Assembly (NCBI GenBank): GCA_014378805.1
Contig: JACMMY010000278.1
Location: forward strand, 1 to 36,954
DNA from: Moraxellaceae bacterium
Lineage (GTDB): Bacteria; Pseudomonadota; Gammaproteobacteria; Pseudomonadales; Moraxellaceae
Length of the DNA: 36,954 bases
Reading direction: 5' to 3'
Below the pieces are notes generated by a model, which saw nothing but the letters and a program-made list of their open reading frames with translations, did not search any database and was not told where the DNA came from. A program made the translations under genes and the position numbers. This document shows positions 24,115-33,204 of the stretch, one piece after another. Each line of letters begins with the position of its first letter. Position 1 is the stretch's first letter.

Positions 24115-25232
24115 GTCAGTGTGCCTAATACGCGCAAACCTTGCGCGCCTGTCACAGCAGGTAAATTTCCTGCTAATCCCTGCATACGTTGACGTGCGAG
24201 CCAAGCGAACGCCGTCGCTTCAACCCAAGTAGGCGCGAGTCCAATTTCAGATGTACTCTTTAATTGCCAAGTCGGAAGTCCATTGGCGATTGCTTGCCAT
24301 AAATTCCCATTATAAGCACCGCCACCACATAGCCATAATTCACCCGATTCCAATTCGGTCTGTAAGATGGCGTCAATCACGGTTTGTGCGGTGAATTGCA
24401 GTAGCGTGGCTTGGATATCTTGTTGTGAAAAATGGTCGATCTCTAGGCCGTGATCGCTGTGTTGCACATCGTCGATTTGCTGCTCCAGCCAATCGAGGTT
24501 AAAGTCTTCGCGACCCGTGCTTTTGGGAAAGGCGCGCGTGAAATATTCGTGTGACATTAATTGATTGAGTAATGCCTGATTCATTTGACCCGTTGCTGCC
24601 CATGCACCGTCTTGGTCAAACGTTTGTCCTGTGTGTTTAAAACACCAAGCATCCATCAGTATGTTTGCAGGGCCTGTATCATAGCCAAACACCTGTTTTG
24701 ATTGCTCTGCGGCTAATACGCTGATATTGGCCATACCGCCAAGATTCAGGATAATCCGATTGATGTTTTGATCTTTGAATAATGCTTGATGAAACGCAGG
24801 AACCAGCGGCGCACCTTGTCCACCAGCCGCCATATCACGACGTCTAAAATCAGCAACCACGGGTAAACCTGTGATTTCTGCAATCAAGTTGGGGTCACCA
24901 ATTTGTAGTGTAAAGCCTGCTTCGGGACGGTGGCGAATAGTCTGACCATGACTGCCAATAGTATGAATATTCGCTTGGTTTAAGTTGTTTCCGCGAATGA
25001 GTTGATTGATCGACTCACCAATCAGCCTCGCGAGTGCCACATCGGCCACACCCATGCGTTCGATTTCATTATCCGCAGGCAAAGTCAGCGCAATCAAATC
25101 ATTGCGCAGTTGTTCTGGAAAAGGGACGGTGAGCGTCGCATGGAGTTTGAGCGGTTCAAACGAGACCGCAACAAGGTCAACGCCATCTAGACTCGTTCCT
25201 GACATGACGCCTATATAAATGTCCTGTTTCAT
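24105..25232 (-). CDS. anmK: Anhydro-N-acetylmuramic acid kinase AnmK
   Basis: AnmK hydrolyses and phosphorylates 1,6-anhydro-MurNAc to MurNAc-6-phosphate in cell-wall recycling, in the cytoplasm. The N-terminal ATP-binding segment IGVMSGTSLDGVDLV, the SHGQTIRHRP motif, the VADFRRRDMAAGGQGAPLVP block and the C-terminal LCGGGAYN are all present. The length is 375 residues. The start at 25232 is chosen over ATGs five and four codons upstream because GGA lies eight bases before it and MKQDIYIGVMSG is the natural family N-terminus. It is divergent from tyrS, so the 160 bases between them must hold both promoters. Confidence 0.95.
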   Translation of the reverse strand: MKQDIYIGVMSGTSLDGVDLVAVSFEPLKLHATLTVPFPEQLRNDLIALTLPADNEIERMGVADVALARLIGESINQLIRGNNLNQANIHTIGSHGQTIRHRPEAGFTLQIGDPNLIAEITGLPVVADFRRRDMAAGGQGAPLVPAFHQALFKDQNINRIILNLGGMANISVLAAEQSKQVFGYDTGPANILMDAWCFKHTGQTFDQDGAWAATGQMNQALLNQLMSHEYFTRAFPKSTGREDFNLDWLEQQIDDVQHSDHGLEIDHFSQQDIQATLLQFTAQTVIDAILQTELESGELWLCGGGAYNGNLWQAIANGLPTWQLKSTSEIGLAPTWVEATAFAWLARQRMQGLAGNLPAVTGAQGLRVLGTLTHR

Positions 25233-25392
25233 CTGCTTTTCCATCATTTGTATGGTCTGAATGCGGGTTAAATGTGACGAGGTGAGTCGCTCGGGTGAAT
25301 AGAGTAACTCAAACCCACATTTATCACTAACTCATCAATGTTAAAAAAGGCTAAAATAATGCGCAATATTATTGCATTCACATTAGCACGCT

Positions 25393-26601
25393 ATGACGAA
25401 TTTTCTTCCTGCGGAACAACAACTCGCGCTGATTGAGCGCGGCACCAGCGACATTATACAACGCGACGAATTGCTCAAAAAATTACAAGAAAATCGTCCT
25501 TTGCGTGTCAAAGCGGGCTTTGATCCGACCGCACCTGATTTGCATTTGGGTCATACAGTACTCATCAATAAACTGCACATGTTTCAAGAATTAGGACATG
25601 AAGTTTACTTTTTGATCGGCGACTTCACTGCGATGATTGGTGATCCGACGGGCAAGAGTGCAACTCGTCCGCCGCTCACACGCGAACAAGTGTTGGAAAA
25701 TGCGAAAAGCTATCAAGAGCAAGTCTTCAAGATCCTCGATCCCGCCAAAACTAAAATCGTGTTCAACTCCACATGGTTTGAGAAGAAAAGTGCAGCGGAT
25801 ATGATTGCGCTGGCTTCGCAATATACGGTCACGCGCATGATGGAGCGTGATGATTTTACCAAGCGTTTTAAAGCGCAGCAGTCGATTGCGATTCATGAGT
25901 TTTTGTACCCGCTGGTGCAAGGTTATGATTCTGTAGAACTGCAAGCCGATGTGGAGTTGGGCGGAACGGATCAGACCTTTAACCTGTTGATGGGCCGTAC
26001 ACTTCAGGCGCGTTACGGACAGAGTTCGCAGATTTGCATCACTTTACCGATTCTTGAGGGATTGGACGGTGTGCAGAAAATGTCTAAATCGCTGCAAAAT
26101 TACATTGGTGTGCATGATGCCGCAGGCAGTATGTACCAGAAAATTCTATCAATGCCTGACAGTTTGATTCCGCGTTATTTTGAGCTGTTGAGCTTCCGTC
26201 CGATGGATGAGATCAATGGTTTCCTCACAGAGATGGCCAATGGTCTGAATCCGCAAGAATTGAAGAAGCGTATCGCGCTAGAATTGATTGAACGTTTCCA
26301 TGATGCAGATAGCGCCGCCAATGCTCATAAGAGCGCAGGCAATCGCATTGTCGATGGTGAGATTCCTGAAGATATTCCTGAAGTGACGTTAGCTTTGGAA
26401 GGTCAAGAAGCATTATTTATTACCAGTGTGCTTAGCCGCGCAAATCTGACCAAAAATGCGGCTCAAGCCAAAGATGCCTTGGCGCGTGGTTCGGTCAAAG
26501 TCGATGGCGTTGTGGTCGACGCGTCATTTAGCTTGGCTGGCGGTGCGAACGTTGTGATTCAAGCAGGTAAAAAAGCCATTGCGCGTGTGATTGTTGCCTA
26601 A
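25393..26601 (+). CDS. tyrS: Tyrosyl-tRNA synthetase
   Basis: A class I aminoacyl-tRNA synthetase that charges tRNA-Tyr. It is 402 residues. The HIGH-type motif is HLGH (51-54) in DPTAPDLHLGHTVL. The KMSKS loop is at 229-233, and the tyrosine/ATP site has ADVELGGTDQ. The last 65 residues or so form the S4-like tRNA-binding domain (KDALARGSVKVDGVVVD). No good Shine-Dalgarno sequence is visible before the ATG. A strong terminator follows. Confidence 0.97.
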   Translation: MTNFLPAEQQLALIERGTSDIIQRDELLKKLQENRPLRVKAGFDPTAPDLHLGHTVLINKLHMFQELGHEVYFLIGDFTAMIGDPTGKSATRPPLTREQVLENAKSYQEQVFKILDPAKTKIVFNSTWFEKKSAADMIALASQYTVTRMMERDDFTKRFKAQQSIAIHEFLYPLVQGYDSVELQADVELGGTDQTFNLLMGRTLQARYGQSSQICITLPILEGLDGVQKMSKSLQNYIGVHDAAGSMYQKILSMPDSLIPRYFELLSFRPMDEINGFLTEMANGLNPQELKKRIALELIERFHDADSAANAHKSAGNRIVDGEIPEDIPEVTLALEGQEALFITSVLSRANLTKNAAQAKDALARGSVKVDGVVVDASFSLAGGANVVIQAGKKAIARVIVA

Positions 26602-26620
26602 GAGTTTTGAATTGATTGTC

Positions 26621-26650
26621 GAAAAGGCGGATCATTTTATCCGCCTTTTC
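26621..26650. terminator. Bidirectional intrinsic terminator between tyrS and sodC
   Basis: GAAAAGGCGGAT and ATCCGCCTTTTC (26621-26632 with 26639-26650) form a perfect 12-pair stem around a six-base loop. It serves tyrS on the plus strand and sodC on the minus strand. Confidence 0.9.
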
Positions 26651-26671
26651 TTTGCCTAGAAAACGCCGCCG

Positions 26672-27199
26672 TTACTTAATCACACCGCACACCATACGTG
26701 CACCACCGCCTCCCAATTTTTCGGGTTGATCCGCGTAGTTATCACCGCCCGCATGAATCATGAGTGCATGACCTGTAATTTCAGAAATTTTCTTAATTCT
26801 TGGGGCGAGGACTGGTAAATTTGCAGTGCCATCGGTATTAACGGTCAGTGCGGGTAAGTCACCTAAATGACCAGAATCATCATACGCGCCGCTATGCTTG
26901 CCAGTCTTATTGGGCTCAAAATGCCCACCTGCCGCCATGCCTTTATCTGCGCACGATGGATTCTGATGCACGTGCATACCGTGAATGCCTGCTGCGAGAT
27001 CATGCAGGCGTGGCGTAAATAATAGACCATACTTTGTTTCGCTAATAACAACTTCACCAACGGCCGTGCCCATCCCTTTATCTACCGTGGTATAAAGCGG
27101 AATGGTGGTATCGGCAAATGCGAAAGTGCCAAGACTAAAGCAAGCTGCTGCTAATGTAAAAGAGATCAATTTCACGACATTCTTCCTTGTTTGAATCAT
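26672..27199 (-). CDS. sodC: Periplasmic Cu-Zn superoxide dismutase
   Basis: It converts superoxide to hydrogen peroxide and oxygen in the periplasm. The 175-residue protein has a signal peptide ending TFAFA (cleavage after residue 29). Metal ligands are visible: H76 and H78 (HVHQNPSC), H93 (GGHFEP), H102, H111, D114 (SGHLGDLP) and H149 (HALMIHAGGDNY). C83 and C171 form the conserved disulfide. The chain ends GGGGARMVCGVIK, as in the family. The upstream ribosome-binding site is weak (AGG about 10 bases before). It is divergent from the methyltransferase gene across 140 bases and is probably monocistronic. Confidence 0.95.
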   Translation of the reverse strand: MIQTRKNVVKLISFTLAAACFSLGTFAFADTTIPLYTTVDKGMGTAVGEVVISETKYGLLFTPRLHDLAAGIHGMHVHQNPSCADKGMAAGGHFEPNKTGKHSGAYDDSGHLGDLPALTVNTDGTANLPVLAPRIKKISEITGHALMIHAGGDNYADQPEKLGGGGARMVCGVIK

Positions 27200-27339
27200 A
27201 TTGATGTGCCTGTTATTTATACATCAATGCGCTGCCGCAATCGTATCGATCTCGTCTTTAATTCGTCATTTTAGCCAAGCGACTACCTTGGCTTAATTGC
27301 TATAATTACCCAACTACTCTTTTTTCTGCTGAAAAAAAC

Positions 27340-28581
27340 ATGCCTTCTGCTGATCGTAATTTAAACCTATCTGAAAATCCGACCACGCAGTTTCTGGAAA
27401 TGTTTGCGGCAAGTCTTGTCAGTAATGAAGTGTCTGAGTCTGGCTTTATCAAACTCAGTTTAGGTAAATATCGCGGTGCGGAAGAGGCGCAAAACAAAAT
27501 TTCTGTTCGCGTACTTGAGGTCAAAGGCCGGCCTCATTTGTCGTTTGTCTATCATTACCAAACAAAAGATGTGACCAAGAATTTTTCATTTTCCGAAGGC
27601 CAGACCAAGATTCAAACCTACTTGGATCAGAGCCAAGATGAGTGCTTTAAGAGCGCGCATTTACGCTTGCAGACTGAAGAAATTCAGCTAACGTTTAATA
27701 AGAAAAATCAGCCGACAATCTATGTGCAAAAGACTGCTGGAACAACGGTTGTCGCCAAAGCGCATGACCGAGAAAAATTTCGGTATATTGATATTAATCG
27801 CCCCTTTCTTAAAGGTTTGGGTGTGACCGATGCCAATGATCAACTGATTCCAGTAATGTCGCGTAAGTGGAAGCAAATCAACAAGTTTATTGAAGTATTC
27901 CAACATGCTTTTGAATCTTTAAAATTACCAAAATCGCATCCTGTGCATGTCGTTGATTTCGGTGCAGGAAAAGGCTATTTAACTTTTGCGATTCATGATT
28001 TTTTGCGTGAAACATTAGGCTATACCGCTGATGTCACAGGTGTTGAATTGCGCTCCGAGTTGGTCAAGTTGTGCAGCAATGTCATCGATAACTTATCGCT
28101 TGAGGGCTTAGCTTTTTATCAAGGCGATGTCCGAAGTTATCATCCGACCGCGGTTGATGTCATGATTGCATTACATGCCTGTGACGTGGCGACGGATTAT
28201 GCGCTGCATACAGGGATTCGCTTGGGTGCGTCGATTATCATGTGCGCGCCATGTTGCCATAAACAAGTGCGCCCACAGATTCAAAGTCCACAAGTACTGC
28301 GTCCGATGCTCCAGCATGGCGTACATTTGGGGCAAGAAGCGGAAATGTTGACCGATGGTTTACGTGCATTGCTGCTGGAAGCCTGTGGTTATGAAACCAA
28401 GGTTTTTGAATTCGTCGCGCTGGAACATACGAGTAAGAACAAAATGATTCTAGCCGTCAAACGCGATCATTTTTCGAAGAAAGAGGAAATTCTCAAGCAG
28501 ATTGAGTCAATTAAAGCGTTTTACGGCATCAAGGAGCAGTGCTTAGAGACGCTGTTGACGAATGATGGTTTATTGTCATGA
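27340..28581 (+). CDS. SAM-dependent methyltransferase, Methyltransf_32-like
   Basis: A 413-residue protein of uncertain substrate. The C-terminal half is a Rossmann-fold methyltransferase with motif I VDFGAGKGYLTF (205-216), VTGVELR (motif II), a QGDVRS acidic motif, and then ALHACDVATDYA and CAPCCHKQ (about 302-309). The last two are typical of the METTL25-like/Methyltransf_32 group. The N-terminal 190 residues are a less conserved alpha/beta domain that may bind RNA; this is inferred from the family, where rRNA or protein methylation is suspected. The ribosome-binding site is weak. The stop is nine bases before uvrC, so the two are probably co-transcribed. Confidence 0.8.
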   Translation: MPSADRNLNLSENPTTQFLEMFAASLVSNEVSESGFIKLSLGKYRGAEEAQNKISVRVLEVKGRPHLSFVYHYQTKDVTKNFSFSEGQTKIQTYLDQSQDECFKSAHLRLQTEEIQLTFNKKNQPTIYVQKTAGTTVVAKAHDREKFRYIDINRPFLKGLGVTDANDQLIPVMSRKWKQINKFIEVFQHAFESLKLPKSHPVHVVDFGAGKGYLTFAIHDFLRETLGYTADVTGVELRSELVKLCSNVIDNLSLEGLAFYQGDVRSYHPTAVDVMIALHACDVATDYALHTGIRLGASIIMCAPCCHKQVRPQIQSPQVLRPMLQHGVHLGQEAEMLTDGLRALLLEACGYETKVFEFVALEHTSKNKMILAVKRDHFSKKEEILKQIESIKAFYGIKEQCLETLLTNDGLLS

Positions 28582-28590
28582 TGTCGCATT

Positions 28591-30393
28591 ATGAATGAAC
28601 TTTACGCTGATCATATCCGCGCAATCCTTGCGACGCTACCCAATTTGCCCGGTGTCTACAAAATGCTGGGTGTGGATGGCGAGTTGCTCTATGTCGGTAA
28701 AGCCAAAAATCTAAAAAATCGCGTCACGACGTATTTCGCTAAAACGGTCGAGCATCCGAAGACTCGTGCGCTGGTTACGCGGATTCGTAATATCGAAACG
28801 CTGATTACGCGTAGCGAAACCGAAGCGTTACTGCTCGAACAAAATCTGATAAAAGAGAATAAACCGCCATACAACATCATGTTGCGCGATGATAAATCCT
28901 ATCTTTATATTTTTATATCTGCCGATAAGCCGTATCCAAGACTTGCAGCAGGCCGAGGCAAACGCAACCATCAAGATGGTAAGTTTTTTGGGCCATATCC
29001 GAGTGCAGTTGCGGCACGCGAAGTGTTAGTCGTTCTGGAAAAGATGTTCATGGTGCGCTCATGTGAAAATACGTTTTTTGCCCAGCGTAAACGCCCCTGC
29101 CTCGAATACCAAATCAAGCGTTGTCGTGCACCGTGCGTTGGTTTGGTGACAGCCGAAGATTATGCGGTTGATGTTGCAAATACCATCGATTTCATGCAAG
29201 GCAATACCAAGGAGCTCACCCAGAAATTGGTTGGGCAAATGGAATATGCCGCTGAAGAACTTAATTTTGAACAAGCCGCGTTGTATCGCGATCAGCTTGG
29301 CATGTTGCGTGAAGTTCAGGCGCAGCAAGCGGTTTATACCGTGAAAGGTGAAGCTGATATTCTCGCCATTGTGCAGCAAGCAGGCATCGTTTGTGTACAA
29401 GTGATGAATGTCCGTGGCGGTCGTGTTTTGGGCGGTAAGAGTTTTTTTCCTGATTTGGAAGTGAATGAGGATATAGGCGAACTGTTGTCAGAGTTTTTAG
29501 CTTCTTTTTATTTCCAATTCGCCGATGAATTACCCAACGAATTGATCGTCAATGTCGAATTACCAGATAAACAAGCGTTAGAAGAAGCATTACAAGTCGA
29601 ATATAAGCAAAAAGTCACCATCAAAACCCGTGTTCGTGAGAACCGCGCCGAATGGCTTGAAATCGCAACCATGAACGCGGAAGGTGCGCTGAAAGCCAAA
29701 CTGGCTAATTATATCGAACTCAAAGAACGTTTCCGCATCTTGCAGAATGTCTTAGGGCAACCAATTGATCGGATTGAATGTTTTGATATTAGTCACACCA
29801 TGGGTGAATCACCCATTGCGTCCTGTGTGGTCTTCGATCAAGGTGGCGCGCGTAAACGCGACTATCGCCAATATGCAATTACCGATATAACTGGCGGCGA
29901 TGATTATGCCGCAATGGCGCAAGTACTCGAACGTCGTTATAAAAAACAACCAGTACCTGATCTAATGTTGATCGATGGCGGCAAAGGTCAACTCAATGTC
30001 GCTAAAGCAGTCATGGCAAAATTAGCATTGAATCCATTGATGGTCGGTGTCTCCAAGGGCGAGGGACGTAAACCCGGACTGGAGACGTTACATTTGGTGG
30101 ATGGTACCAGTTTTCAGTTAGAGTCTGATGACAAAGCGCTTCATCTGATTCAACAAATTCGTGATGAAGCACATCGTTTTGCGATTACTAAGCATCGTGC
30201 TAAGCGGGATAAAAAGCGCGGTGGCTCGGTTTTAGAGGTTATTCCAGGGCTTGGACCGAAACGGCGACGCGATTTGCTGACGCATTTTGGTGGCATTCAG
30301 GGTGTGCTGAAAGCCTCCGAAAGTGATATTGCCAGTGTCTCTGGTTTGGGTATTGCTCTAGCGCGAGTCATTTATAAAGTACTGCACGAATAG
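28591..30393 (+). CDS. uvrC: Excinuclease ABC subunit C
   Basis: UvrC makes both incisions in nucleotide excision repair after UvrA and UvrB find the lesion. It is 600 residues. The N-terminal GIY-YIG nuclease has GVY (21-23), YVGK (34-37) and R44, giving the 3' cut. A cysteine cluster near CLEYQIKRCRAPC is followed by the UVR domain that contacts UvrB (AAEELNFEQAALYRDQL). The C-terminal RNase H-like nuclease has FDISH and LIDGGKGQL, giving the 5' cut. The helix-hairpin-helix pair is IPGLGPKRRRDLL and VSGLGIALA. It starts nine bases after the methyltransferase stop. No terminator is evident before the next gene. Confidence 0.97.
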   Translation: MNELYADHIRAILATLPNLPGVYKMLGVDGELLYVGKAKNLKNRVTTYFAKTVEHPKTRALVTRIRNIETLITRSETEALLLEQNLIKENKPPYNIMLRDDKSYLYIFISADKPYPRLAAGRGKRNHQDGKFFGPYPSAVAAREVLVVLEKMFMVRSCENTFFAQRKRPCLEYQIKRCRAPCVGLVTAEDYAVDVANTIDFMQGNTKELTQKLVGQMEYAAEELNFEQAALYRDQLGMLREVQAQQAVYTVKGEADILAIVQQAGIVCVQVMNVRGGRVLGGKSFFPDLEVNEDIGELLSEFLASFYFQFADELPNELIVNVELPDKQALEEALQVEYKQKVTIKTRVRENRAEWLEIATMNAEGALKAKLANYIELKERFRILQNVLGQPIDRIECFDISHTMGESPIASCVVFDQGGARKRDYRQYAITDITGGDDYAAMAQVLERRYKKQPVPDLMLIDGGKGQLNVAKAVMAKLALNPLMVGVSKGEGRKPGLETLHLVDGTSFQLESDDKALHLIQQIRDEAHRFAITKHRAKRDKKRGGSVLEVIPGLGPKRRRDLLTHFGGIQGVLKASESDIASVSGLGIALARVIYKVLHE

Positions 30394-30514
30394 TATTTTT
30401 TACGATTCAAAAATAAAAAAATTGATGACTCGCGCGTCTACAAAGCAGCATAAAAAATTGCTTCCTTTGCGGTACGCTCAACGCTGTTCAATTTATAAAG
30501 CGGCGAGCAACATC

Positions 30515-31261
30515 ATGTCCATCCACCAGCTACTTTGCCAAGCCTATACGGAAGAAACCGTCACCATTCCAACGGGTTGGGGGCAGGGTCGTGCGACCTA
30601 TGGTGGACTCGTGGCAGGTCTACTATGTAGTCGCTTAACGGCGGAATTGGGTGACGGAGGGCGAGAGCGGATGTTGCGTTCAGCGACCGTATCATTCATT
30701 GGCGCAGTTGCGCTCGGTGAAGTCGTGCTGAAGACCGAAGTGTTTCGTAGTGGCAAATTTGTAACCCAAGTTGAAGCACGTTTAATTCAGAAAGGAGAAG
30801 TGTTGGCGGTTTTGCTGGCTAGCTTTGGTCGTGGACGTGAATCAGACATTCACGTCCAATCTCAGCATGCTTCGCCCGACTACAAGCAAGCTGATAACAT
30901 CCCTGCACTTCCATACATACAAGGGATGATGCCGGAATTCTTCCAACAAACGGACTTACGTTGGGCAAAAGGTCGAACACCTTTTACAGGTTCAGAAAAA
31001 CCTGATTTTGGGGGATGGATGCGTTGGCAAGATTCGTTTGCTGAGATGACAAGTGCACATTTGTTCGCCCTTATTGATGCTTGGCCACCATCCGTTTTGC
31101 CAATGTTTAAAGAGATCGCACCCGCAAGCTCACTGTGCTGGACTGTTGAATTCTTAGCCGAACCGATTGGAAAAAATAGCGACAGTTGGTGGCAATATCA
31201 AGTCATGACCGACAGTACAAAATCGGGTTACTCTCATTCAGAGGGCACACATTTGGGATGA
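30515..31261 (+). CDS. TesB-like acyl-CoA thioesterase, C-terminus out of frame
   Basis: A double hot-dog acyl-CoA thioesterase of the TesB-like/thioesterase-like superfamily. The first hot-dog (TYGGLVAGLLCSRL, VSFIGAVALGEVVLKTEV, VEARLIQ) and the second (FGGWMRWQD, LFALIDAWPPSVL, SLCWTVEF) are both visible. Reading in frame, the protein stops at SEGTHLG. In the next frame the sequence continues without a break as DDDGQLVAISRQTVTVFA and a stop at 31311-31313, which is the expected family ending. So one or two bases have been gained or lost near 31252-31257. The start at 30515 (MSIHQLLCQAY) is chosen; the frame is open to 30422, but those 31 extra residues look non-coding. Truncation may be real or a sequencing error. 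Confidence 0.75.
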   Translation: MSIHQLLCQAYTEETVTIPTGWGQGRATYGGLVAGLLCSRLTAELGDGGRERMLRSATVSFIGAVALGEVVLKTEVFRSGKFVTQVEARLIQKGEVLAVLLASFGRGRESDIHVQSQHASPDYKQADNIPALPYIQGMMPEFFQQTDLRWAKGRTPFTGSEKPDFGGWMRWQDSFAEMTSAHLFALIDAWPPSVLPMFKEIAPASSLCWTVEFLAEPIGKNSDSWWQYQVMTDSTKSGYSHSEGTHLG

Positions 31262-31344
31262 TGATGGTCAACTGGTTGCGATCAGTCGCCAGACAGTGAC
31301 CGTATTTGCATAAACCAGAATACGTAAATCATTATTTAATCAGT

Positions 31345-32238
31345 TCAAGCTTTTTTGTCTGCTGGATCTTCATATTTAAATATAGCAACCAAAACTCCCG
31401 TTAATAAACCAAATAAAGCGCCTATCAATAGGAAAATATTCAGCTTTGGAAATACTGGGTTTTTTGATACGGTGATTGCACTGACTTGTTTGGTTGCTTG
31501 TTCATCGAACGCTGCCAAACGTGCTGTAGAAATAATTTGCTGATTTTTAAGACTTTGATGATTTTTTTCTGTATCTGTCAACAGTTTAATTGCCACAATC
31601 GTCTGCGAAAAACCAGCAACTGTTTTGTAAACGTTAGATGGCTCAATTTTATTTTTCAAGGTCGCCAGTTCGATCGAATTTGATGCAAGATTCTCAGTCG
31701 TGGCCTTCAACTCTTGCTCGACACGTATTTTAAGAGGATTAGAAATAGCAGCATGCGCAGCTTTTATTTCATTTACAGTGGTATGCAGCGCTTTTAACGC
31801 ATCTTGCTGGTTTAAGCCGCGAATTGATAAGTTAATAAAATCAGTATTTGGTATAACACTACCTTTAAGAGATTTTGTAATTAAGCCAGTACGCTTATTA
31901 TAGTTCTTGTCAGTGGTTGGTACATTCAAATCAGAAATAATCATTTCCTTGAATTCATTTAATTTAATTCGTTCAACGGTTTGTGCTGGATCTTCAATCA
32001 ATTTGTACTCATCTTTTTCAAGTGGAAGACGTCCCATCCTAAGCGTTGTATAGGCTTCCCATTGTTTAGGAAGCAGTAATGCGAGTATGACTGCGATCAT
32101 TGAGCATACGATCACCAAACTACCAATTAATTTCGATGAATGTACGACTGCACACCAAAGGTATGAAAGATCCAATAATGAATTATCTGTATCCCTGATC
32201 ATCGGAGTGGTTTGGTGAGGTGTCGGTTCAGTAGTCAT
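31345..32238 (-). CDS. Wzz-type polysaccharide chain-length regulator
   Basis: A 297-residue inner-membrane polysaccharide co-polymerase. TM1 (about 37-57) and TM2 (about 266-287, after the proline-containing segment KNPVFPKLN) bracket a periplasmic domain rich in helices with many K, N, Q and E residues. Wzz proteins set the length of O-antigen or related glycans made by Wzy. There is no cytoplasmic tyrosine-kinase domain, so it resembles the O-antigen type rather than Wzc. It is the last gene of the minus-strand polysaccharide cluster, 65 bases after the sugar transferase. No terminator is clear after it. Confidence 0.82.
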   Translation of the reverse strand: MTTEPTPHQTTPMIRDTDNSLLDLSYLWCAVVHSSKLIGSLVIVCSMIAVILALLLPKQWEAYTTLRMGRLPLEKDEYKLIEDPAQTVERIKLNEFKEMIISDLNVPTTDKNYNKRTGLITKSLKGSVIPNTDFINLSIRGLNQQDALKALHTTVNEIKAAHAAISNPLKIRVEQELKATTENLASNSIELATLKNKIEPSNVYKTVAGFSQTIVAIKLLTDTEKNHQSLKNQQIISTARLAAFDEQATKQVSAITVSKNPVFPKLNIFLLIGALFGLLTGVLVAIFKYEDPADKKA

Positions 32239-32303
32239 GAGTTCAAAGTACTATTTAATGAGGGCGGAATAATATACGGTTTAAAACCAATCACAATATA
32301 AAG

Positions 32304-33056
32304 CTATTGATCTATTTTTGTTCTGAGATTGGCGTGTTCGCGAGGATTATCATGCATAGACTCACTTTTATGAGTTTCTGCTGGACAGTCAATAACAGGC
32401 ATACGATGCCTGAATAAAATTCTAAGAGCCGTCCAGATGACAATTTTGATATCAAATAGTATGGATTGTTGAACAATATGTCTGACGCGCAACCGATTTT
32501 TTTCTGGAAGTATGACTTCAAAATATGTTTTAACGGGGTCATTGGATTCGGCTAAAAGTCGCTCTTCATGAATATAAAGGAGCGATGCAAGGTCTGTGAT
32601 ACCTGGACGTTCAGAAAAAATAATATGCCGAACATCCTGTTCATAATGGATTAGATGACTCACAACTTCTGGACGAGGGCCGACAATACTCATGTCACCT
32701 TTTAACACATTGAGTAATTGAGGCATTTCATCGAGTTTTGTTTTTCGTAATGCTCTACCAAGCCGCGTAACTCTGTCATCGCCACAAATGGTAATATTTA
32801 GCCCATGTGATTCGTGGCGCATGGTTCGGAACTTAAGAATATAAAACGGTTGTTCAAATAGTCCAGTCCGTGCTTGACGGAAGAAAATAGGTCCTGTTCC
32901 TTCACATTTGATGAGCACGGCGATGATTAAACCGATCGGTAGAAATAAAATTGATAGAAAAATAGCAATAAAAATATCAAACGAACGTTTGATAGTTTGG
33001 TAGGGTATGCTTTTCTCGCTCTTTTTATAAGCTGAGCTGCTTTCAATATAAGACAT
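32304..33056 (-). CDS. Initiating sugar-phosphate transferase (polyprenol-phosphate type)
   Basis: A 250-residue bacterial sugar transferase (PF02397 type). It transfers a sugar-phosphate from an NDP-sugar to undecaprenyl phosphate, the first step of glycan-repeat assembly. One membrane helix (about 24-50) is followed by the catalytic core FRQARTG (59-65), LKFRTMR, then LRKTKLDEMPQLLNVLKGD with the catalytic D109-E110 pair, and SIVGPRPE and RPGITD. It is short like PglC and lacks the extra N-terminal helices of WbaP. The last 35 residues (CPAETHKSESMHDNPREHAN) are a hydrophilic tail of unknown role. It lies in the middle of the cluster. Confidence 0.9.
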   Translation of the reverse strand: MSYIESSSAYKKSEKSIPYQTIKRSFDIFIAIFLSILFLPIGLIIAVLIKCEGTGPIFFRQARTGLFEQPFYILKFRTMRHESHGLNITICGDDRVTRLGRALRKTKLDEMPQLLNVLKGDMSIVGPRPEVVSHLIHYEQDVRHIIFSERPGITDLASLLYIHEERLLAESNDPVKTYFEVILPEKNRLRVRHIVQQSILFDIKIVIWTALRILFRHRMPVIDCPAETHKSESMHDNPREHANLRTKIDQ

Positions 33057-33204
33057 TATTAACCATCATAATAAATCGTGTGTCCACGCATATCCTACGC
33101 AAGTAGTTTTTCCGAATGATATATCAAGTCGGCTTCTAATATCTCAGTTACTGTCGCAATTGTAGCCAGTGTTAACCATAAAAGTACGTAATCTTTGGTG
33201 GTTG

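Noticed and set aside
30422..30514. N-terminal extension of the thioesterase
   Set aside because: The extra residues are basic and unlike the family, and the natural start MSIHQLLCQAY follows at 30515.
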